9,101 bases of DNA from Ignavibacteriaceae bacterium. GTDB lineage: Bacteria; Bacteroidota; Ignavibacteria; Ignavibacteriales; Ignavibacteriaceae. The first letter of the stretch is position 1. Every line of letters begins with the position of its first letter. The DNA lies in assembly GCA_022865965.1 (NCBI GenBank), contig JALHTS010000053.1:1-9101 (forward strand). The letters are read 5' to 3'. Position numbers and translations under genes: made by a program. This document shows positions 5,602-9,101 of the stretch, piece after piece. The notes under the pieces are model-generated. The model was not told the origin of the DNA. It saw only the letters and a list, made by a program, of their open reading frames with translations, and ran no database searches.

Positions 5602-6525
5602 ATGAAAAGAAGAGATTTTATTAGTAAATCAGTTAAAGCAGGCTTGTTAGCTGGTTCTGCTTTATCATTAGGTAATTATTCCAAACTATTTGCTTACAAT
5701 TCTTTTATCCCTCCTGATTCTTACGATCTTGCTGCAATAAGAGGCGGTGAACCGGATGCTATGTTTGATGAAGCAATAAAAGCCTTAGGTGGCATGAATA
5801 GATTTGTCAAGAAAGGGCAGACGGTTGTTGTAAAACCGAATATCGGCTGGGATGTATCTCCCGAAAGAGCCGGAAATACAAATCCATTGTTAGTAAATAG
5901 AATAATTAAACATTGTTTTGAAGCTGGAGCAAAGGATGTTTATGTTTTCGATAACACGTGTGATAACTGGAGACGTACTTATACAAATAGCGGAATTGAA
6001 AAAGCAGCAAAAGATGCTAAAGCAAAAATAGTTTCTGGCGCAACCGAAAATTATTATCAAAAAATAACAGTAAAGCAAGGTAAGAAATTAAAAGAAGCAA
6101 AAGTCCACGAGCTGATTTTAAGCTCAGATGTTTTTATAAATGTCCCAATACTTAAACATCACGGTTCTGCAGATCTGACAATTGCAATGAAAAATTTAAT
6201 GGGCATAGTTTGGGATCGCGGTTACTGGCATAGAAATGATCTTCATCAATGTATTGCAGATTTTACTTCTTTCAGAAAACCCGATCTTAATGTTGTTGAT
6301 GCATATTATGTGATGAAACGGAATGGACCAAGAGGAGTTTCAAAAGCTGATGTTGTTACAATGAAATCACAAATTGTTTCAACAGATATTGTTGCAGCTG
6401 ATACTGCAGCAGCAAAATTGTTTGGTAAAGAACCCGAAAATATAGATCATATTAGAATTGCAAATGAAATGAAACTGGGTAGTATAGACCTGGATAAATT
6501 GAATATCTATCGAAAAATATTTTGA
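5602..6525 (+). CDS. Tat-exported DUF362 protein
   Basis: This is a 307-residue protein. It begins with a twin-arginine signal, KRRDFISKS (2-10), followed by a hydrophobic AGLLAGSALSL stretch and a likely cleavage near residues 31-33. It should be folded in the cytoplasm, often a sign of a bound cofactor, and then exported. The mature part is the DUF362 domain: VVVKPNIGW (75-83), FDNTC (116-120), NVPILKHH (180-187), AMKNLMG (195-201) and DIVAADTAAAKLFG (262-275). DUF362 has no settled biochemical role. Many relatives are fused to or encoded beside [4Fe-4S] ferredoxin domains. This one has only three cysteines (105, 120, 217) and no ferredoxin motif, but the next gene supplies six clusters, so the two products probably act together. 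The ATG is well placed after AAGGA. The TGA is 4 bp before the TTG start of the next gene. Confidence 0.88.
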   Translation: MKRRDFISKSVKAGLLAGSALSLGNYSKLFAYNSFIPPDSYDLAAIRGGEPDAMFDEAIKALGGMNRFVKKGQTVVVKPNIGWDVSPERAGNTNPLLVNRIIKHCFEAGAKDVYVFDNTCDNWRRTYTNSGIEKAAKDAKAKIVSGATENYYQKITVKQGKKLKEAKVHELILSSDVFINVPILKHHGSADLTIAMKNLMGIVWDRGYWHRNDLHQCIADFTSFRKPDLNVVDAYYVMKRNGPRGVSKADVVTMKSQIVSTDIVAADTAAAKLFGKEPENIDHIRIANEMKLGSIDLDKLNIYRKIF

Positions 6526-6529
6526 TTAA

Positions 6530-8092
6530 TTGAATTCAACAAAACTCAGAAAAATAAGAGTAGCTGTCTCTATATTTTTTCTAATAATTACGGCAACTGC
6601 GTTTCTTGATATAAATCATACTCTTCCATCAGGGATAATTAACTACTTTTTATATTTTCAATTCGTCCCCTCAGTTCTAAAATTCTTAAATGTTTTTACT
6701 CTTCTTGCAACAGGATTCATAATTGTTACAATTCTGGTTTTATTGTATGGCAGAGTTTACTGCTCTAGCGTTTGTCCAATTGGAACTATTCAGGATATCT
6801 CATCAAATATTTCAAAGAAATTTAATAAAAGGAAAAAGTATCATTACACAAAAGAATACAAATGGCTAAGGTATGCAGTTTTTCTTTTGACATTAGTTTT
6901 TATATTTGCGGGAAATATGTTTCTTCTCAATCTTCTCGATCCTTACAGTAACGCAGGAAGAATATTTGCACAACTTATAAATCCTTTAGTTATAGCAGGA
7001 AACAACTTTCTATCATTTACATTAGAAAAGTTTGATGTTTATCTTATTTATCCAATAGATCCAAAATCTTATTCATATCTGCTGGCACTTTTCCCATTTT
7101 TATTTTTAGTTATTATAGTTTACTTATCACACAAACGTGGAAGACTTTATTGTAATACAATTTGTCCTGTCGGAACTTTATTAGGATTTTTATCCAAGTT
7201 TTCTTTTTATCAACTTAAAATAGACAAGAATGAATGTGAAGGTTGCGGAGTTTGCGAAAAAGTTTGTAAATCGGAATGCATAGATTTTAAAACAAAGAAA
7301 ATTGATTTCACACGATGTGTTGTTTGTTTCAATTGTATGGATGTTTGTCCAAGTGAAGTCATTTCATATCAACGTAATTGGAAGATGAATGAATTAGATA
7401 TAAACGAAAAGGATAATTCTAAACGTGAATTCATTTCAAAAACTTTAATTTATTTCATTGGATTATCAGGTATATCACTTTCTCAGGTAAAAATAATTCC
7501 CGAAAAAGAAAGTACGGTTCCTGTAAACAAAAAATTAATGTCATCACCTCCGGGATCTAAAAGCTTAGACCATTACAACTTATCTTGTACTGCTTGTCAT
7601 CTTTGCGTTACAGTTTGTCCTACAAAAGTTTTGCAGCCATCATACCTTGAATTTGGATTTCTGGGTATTCTTCAACCTTATATGGATTTCAAAACAAACT
7701 TTTGTAATTACGACTGTGTTGCTTGTTTAGAAGTTTGTCCTACCAAAGCAATTCTTCCTTTAAAGCAAGAACAAAAAAAAATGGTTCAAATTGGTAAAGC
7801 AATTTTTGTAAAAGAAAATTGTATTGTTGAAACAGAAAAGAAAGCTTGTGGCGCTTGTTCGGAACATTGTCCAACCAAAGCAGTAGATATGGTGGATTAT
7901 AAAGAAGGATTAAAAATTCCTGAAGTTAGTGATAAGTTCTGTGTTGGCTGCGGAGCTTGTGAATATGCTTGTCCTACTATTCCATATAAAGCAATTTATG
8001 TGGAAGGAAATTCAGTTCATCAGATTGCAGAAAAAAGAAAGCTTGAACAACTTGAAATAGAAATTGATCATAAAGAAGAATTCCCATTCTAA
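6530..8092 (+). CDS. NapH-NapG-like fusion: membrane polyferredoxin with six [4Fe-4S] motifs
   Basis: This is a 520-residue protein. Residues 1-285 resemble NapH/MauN. Helices lie at about 11-27, 53-74, 113-135 and 182-201. There are two CxxxCP motifs (C78/C82 and C208/C212), then two ferredoxin motifs (C236, C239, C242, C246 and C263, C266, C269, C273). Residues 297-500 resemble NapG/MauM. SKREFISKT (297-305) looks like a NapG Tat signal with the first arginine changed to lysine, followed by a hydrophobic stretch to 320. Four motifs follow: C353/356/359/363; C392/396/399/403; C431/440/443/447; C471/474/477/481. In Nap systems NapH and NapG pass electrons between the quinone pool and periplasmic partners. 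No other nap gene is present, so the partner here is unknown; the DUF362 product is the best candidate. The start is TTG at 6530: the preceding in-frame codon (6527-6529) is TAA and no ATG comes before the first helix. There is no ribosome site, so it probably depends on coupling to the gene before it. Confidence 0.85.
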   Translation: MNSTKLRKIRVAVSIFFLIITATAFLDINHTLPSGIINYFLYFQFVPSVLKFLNVFTLLATGFIIVTILVLLYGRVYCSSVCPIGTIQDISSNISKKFNKRKKYHYTKEYKWLRYAVFLLTLVFIFAGNMFLLNLLDPYSNAGRIFAQLINPLVIAGNNFLSFTLEKFDVYLIYPIDPKSYSYLLALFPFLFLVIIVYLSHKRGRLYCNTICPVGTLLGFLSKFSFYQLKIDKNECEGCGVCEKVCKSECIDFKTKKIDFTRCVVCFNCMDVCPSEVISYQRNWKMNELDINEKDNSKREFISKTLIYFIGLSGISLSQVKIIPEKESTVPVNKKLMSSPPGSKSLDHYNLSCTACHLCVTVCPTKVLQPSYLEFGFLGILQPYMDFKTNFCNYDCVACLEVCPTKAILPLKQEQKKMVQIGKAIFVKENCIVETEKKACGACSEHCPTKAVDMVDYKEGLKIPEVSDKFCVGCGACEYACPTIPYKAIYVEGNSVHQIAEKRKLEQLEIEIDHKEEFPF

Positions 8093-8154
8093 TTATTTCA
8101 TTTCCCTGTAACCAAAAAATATTAATTCAGATAAAAATATCCACTATTATTCTA

Positions 8155-8186
8155 TTTCATTAAATATCCTTTATTACTTAACTTTG
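8155..8186 (+). promoter_or_regulatory. putative Bacteroidota-type promoter of purF
   Basis: TTTC (8155-8158, one mismatch to TTTG), 20 nt, then TAACTTTG (8179-8186), an exact TAnnTTTG match. The predicted start near 8193 leaves a leader of about 30 nt. The leader is AT-rich and too short for a purine riboswitch. The rest of 8093-8222 shows no terminator hairpin, only a loose direct repeat of AAATATCC (8135-8142 and 8162-8169). Confidence 0.45.
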
Positions 8187-8222
8187 TTTGTAAATATTTT
8201 AATCGTACACATTTAATTTTAT

Positions 8223-9101
8223 ATGAATTACGAAGAAGATAAACCGATTTCTTTTTGTGGAATATTTGGAGTATACGGTTCAGATACTGCCGCTGTTCAA
8301 GCTTATTATGGACTTCATGCATTACAACACCGCGGACAGGAAGCAACCGGAATTGTAACCCGATCATTCAACGGAGATGGAAGAGCTCACTTTAATATTG
8401 TTAAAGGCGAAGGATTAGTTTCAGAAGTATTTGAAGATTCAAATCTTCTTCGTGATGTTCTTGTTGGTAATTCTGCAATCGGACATAATCGTTACTCAAC
8501 TACCGGAGCTGCAAAATCGAGAAAGAACATTCAGCCTTTTATGGTGAATTACAGACTTGGTAATCTTGCCATAGCTCATAACGGAAATCTGACAAATGCA
8601 AAACAGTTAAGAGAAGAACTTGTAAATGAAGGGGCAATCTTTCAAACTACAAGCGATACAGAAGTGATACTACATCTTATTGCACGATCAAAACTTGAAG
8701 ACCAGGTCGACCAGATACTTGAAGCATTAAAAAGAATAGAAGGTGCATACTGTGTTACAATACTTACCGACGATAAACTGATCGCTGCCCGCGATCCTTA
8801 TGGATTCAGACCATTATCTATCGGTATGCTTGATAATTCTTTTCTTGTTGCTTCAGAAACTTGTGCGTTTGATATTCAATCAGCTACATTTTTGAGAGAA
8901 GTTCGAGCAGGTGAATTGATTGTAATTGATGATGAAACAGTTTACACGGGAAAAATAAAATCCTTTAAAATTGAAGAAAAATGCAGGGAACAAAAGCATT
9001 GTATTTTTGAGTTCATATATTTTTCACGTCCTGATAGTTTCATCTTCGGATATTATGTTGATAAGATGAGAAGAAAACTTGGTAAAGTGCTTGCTCGAAA
9101 A
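8223..9101 (+). CDS. purF: amidophosphoribosyltransferase, N-terminal part (3' end outside window)
   Basis: The frame is open from ATG 8223 to the right edge and gives 293 residues. PurF makes 5-phosphoribosylamine from PRPP and glutamine, the committed step of purine synthesis in the cytoplasm. An 11-residue propeptide precedes C12 of FCGIFGVYG, the Ntn-hydrolase nucleophile exposed by self-cleavage. Glutaminase motifs follow: LQHRGQEATGI (34-44), GHNRYSTTG (87-95), AHNGNLTN (118-125), TTSDTEVI (142-149), and RDPYGFRPL (190-198). C260 in HCIFEFIYFSRPDS corresponds to the first [4Fe-4S] ligand of the B. subtilis-type enzyme (C236 there), so this is likely the iron-sulfur, propeptide-bearing form. 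The other cluster ligands and the PRPP-binding loop lie beyond the window. An in-frame TAA at 8214-8216 makes ATG 8223 the only sensible start. It is separated from the NapHG-like gene by 130 bp and has its own putative promoter. Confidence 0.96.
   Translation, partial: MNYEEDKPISFCGIFGVYGSDTAAVQAYYGLHALQHRGQEATGIVTRSFNGDGRAHFNIVKGEGLVSEVFEDSNLLRDVLVGNSAIGHNRYSTTGAAKSRKNIQPFMVNYRLGNLAIAHNGNLTNAKQLREELVNEGAIFQTTSDTEVILHLIARSKLEDQVDQILEALKRIEGAYCVTILTDDKLIAARDPYGFRPLSIGMLDNSFLVASETCAFDIQSATFLREVRAGELIVIDDETVYTGKIKSFKIEEKCREQKHCIFEFIYFSRPDSFIFGYYVDKMRRKLGKVLARK

Noticed and set aside
5890..6078. Open frame of 62 codons, hydrophobic and cysteine-rich, on the minus strand
   Set aside because: It is antisense to the DUF362 domain; the composition is that expected from the reverse of Lys/Ala/Glu-rich coding sequence.
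6530..8092. Assignment of the polyferredoxin to a nitrate reductase (Nap) operon
   Set aside because: Only NapH-like and NapG-like parts are seen, fused together. napA, B, C, D and F are absent, and the adjacent gene is DUF362.
8135..8175. Direct repeat AAATATCC..TATT, two copies 27 bp apart before purF
   Set aside because: The 14-base units differ at two positions and the region is very AT-rich, so chance is a sufficient explanation. PurR-type operators do not look like this.
8187..8222. Purine riboswitch in the purF leader
   Set aside because: The predicted leader is only about 30 nt, with no paired helices or conserved purine-aptamer loops.
8152..8367. Open frame of 71 codons on the minus strand
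   Set aside because: It covers the purF promoter and the purF N-terminus, which has unmistakable catalytic motifs.

Overview
The window is AT-rich bacterial DNA of normal gene density, with no phage, insertion sequence, CRISPR array or rRNA. The protein sequences look like the Bacteroidota/Chlorobi/Ignavibacteria group. Several intergenic regions carry a TAnnTTTG box, the -7 element of Bacteroidota-type promoters, and many genes lack a clear Shine-Dalgarno sequence. An Ignavibacteria-like source is my best guess. It is inference from protein style and promoter form, not a marker-gene placement.

Layout from left to right. (1) The 3' end of nadB (L-aspartate oxidase) overlaps tail to tail with a minus-strand Ppx/GppA-type phosphatase. 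(2) Diverging from that phosphatase is a tightly coupled trio (1417-2641): a four-helix membrane protein, a 90-residue hypothetical protein and aroQ (type II 3-dehydroquinase). (3) A perfect 12-bp inverted repeat sits in the putative promoter of a MerR-type regulator gene, and a tRNA-Pro(GGG) gene begins 5 bp after that gene's stop. (4) An exported MetX-like alpha/beta hydrolase converges with a minus-strand pair: a CoA-binding (YccU-type) protein and, upstream of it, a six-helix membrane protein resembling an ECF transporter S component. (5) Diverging from that pair is a two-gene redox unit: a Tat-exported DUF362 protein, then a 520-residue membrane iron-sulfur protein that looks like NapH fused to NapG. 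(6) purF (amidophosphoribosyltransferase) runs off the right edge.

Most genes are housekeeping: NAD, shikimate and purine synthesis, polyphosphate or (p)ppGpp-type phosphatase, tRNA. The part most worth a second look is 4929-8092. There a small membrane transporter-like protein, a periplasmic DUF362 protein and a NapH-NapG fusion share one divergent promoter region. None of the usual Nap partners (napA, B, C, D, F) is present, so the fusion probably serves some other membrane-linked electron transfer. It would carry electrons through one polypeptide from membrane and cytoplasmic clusters to periplasmic ones. Its substrate cannot be read from this window.
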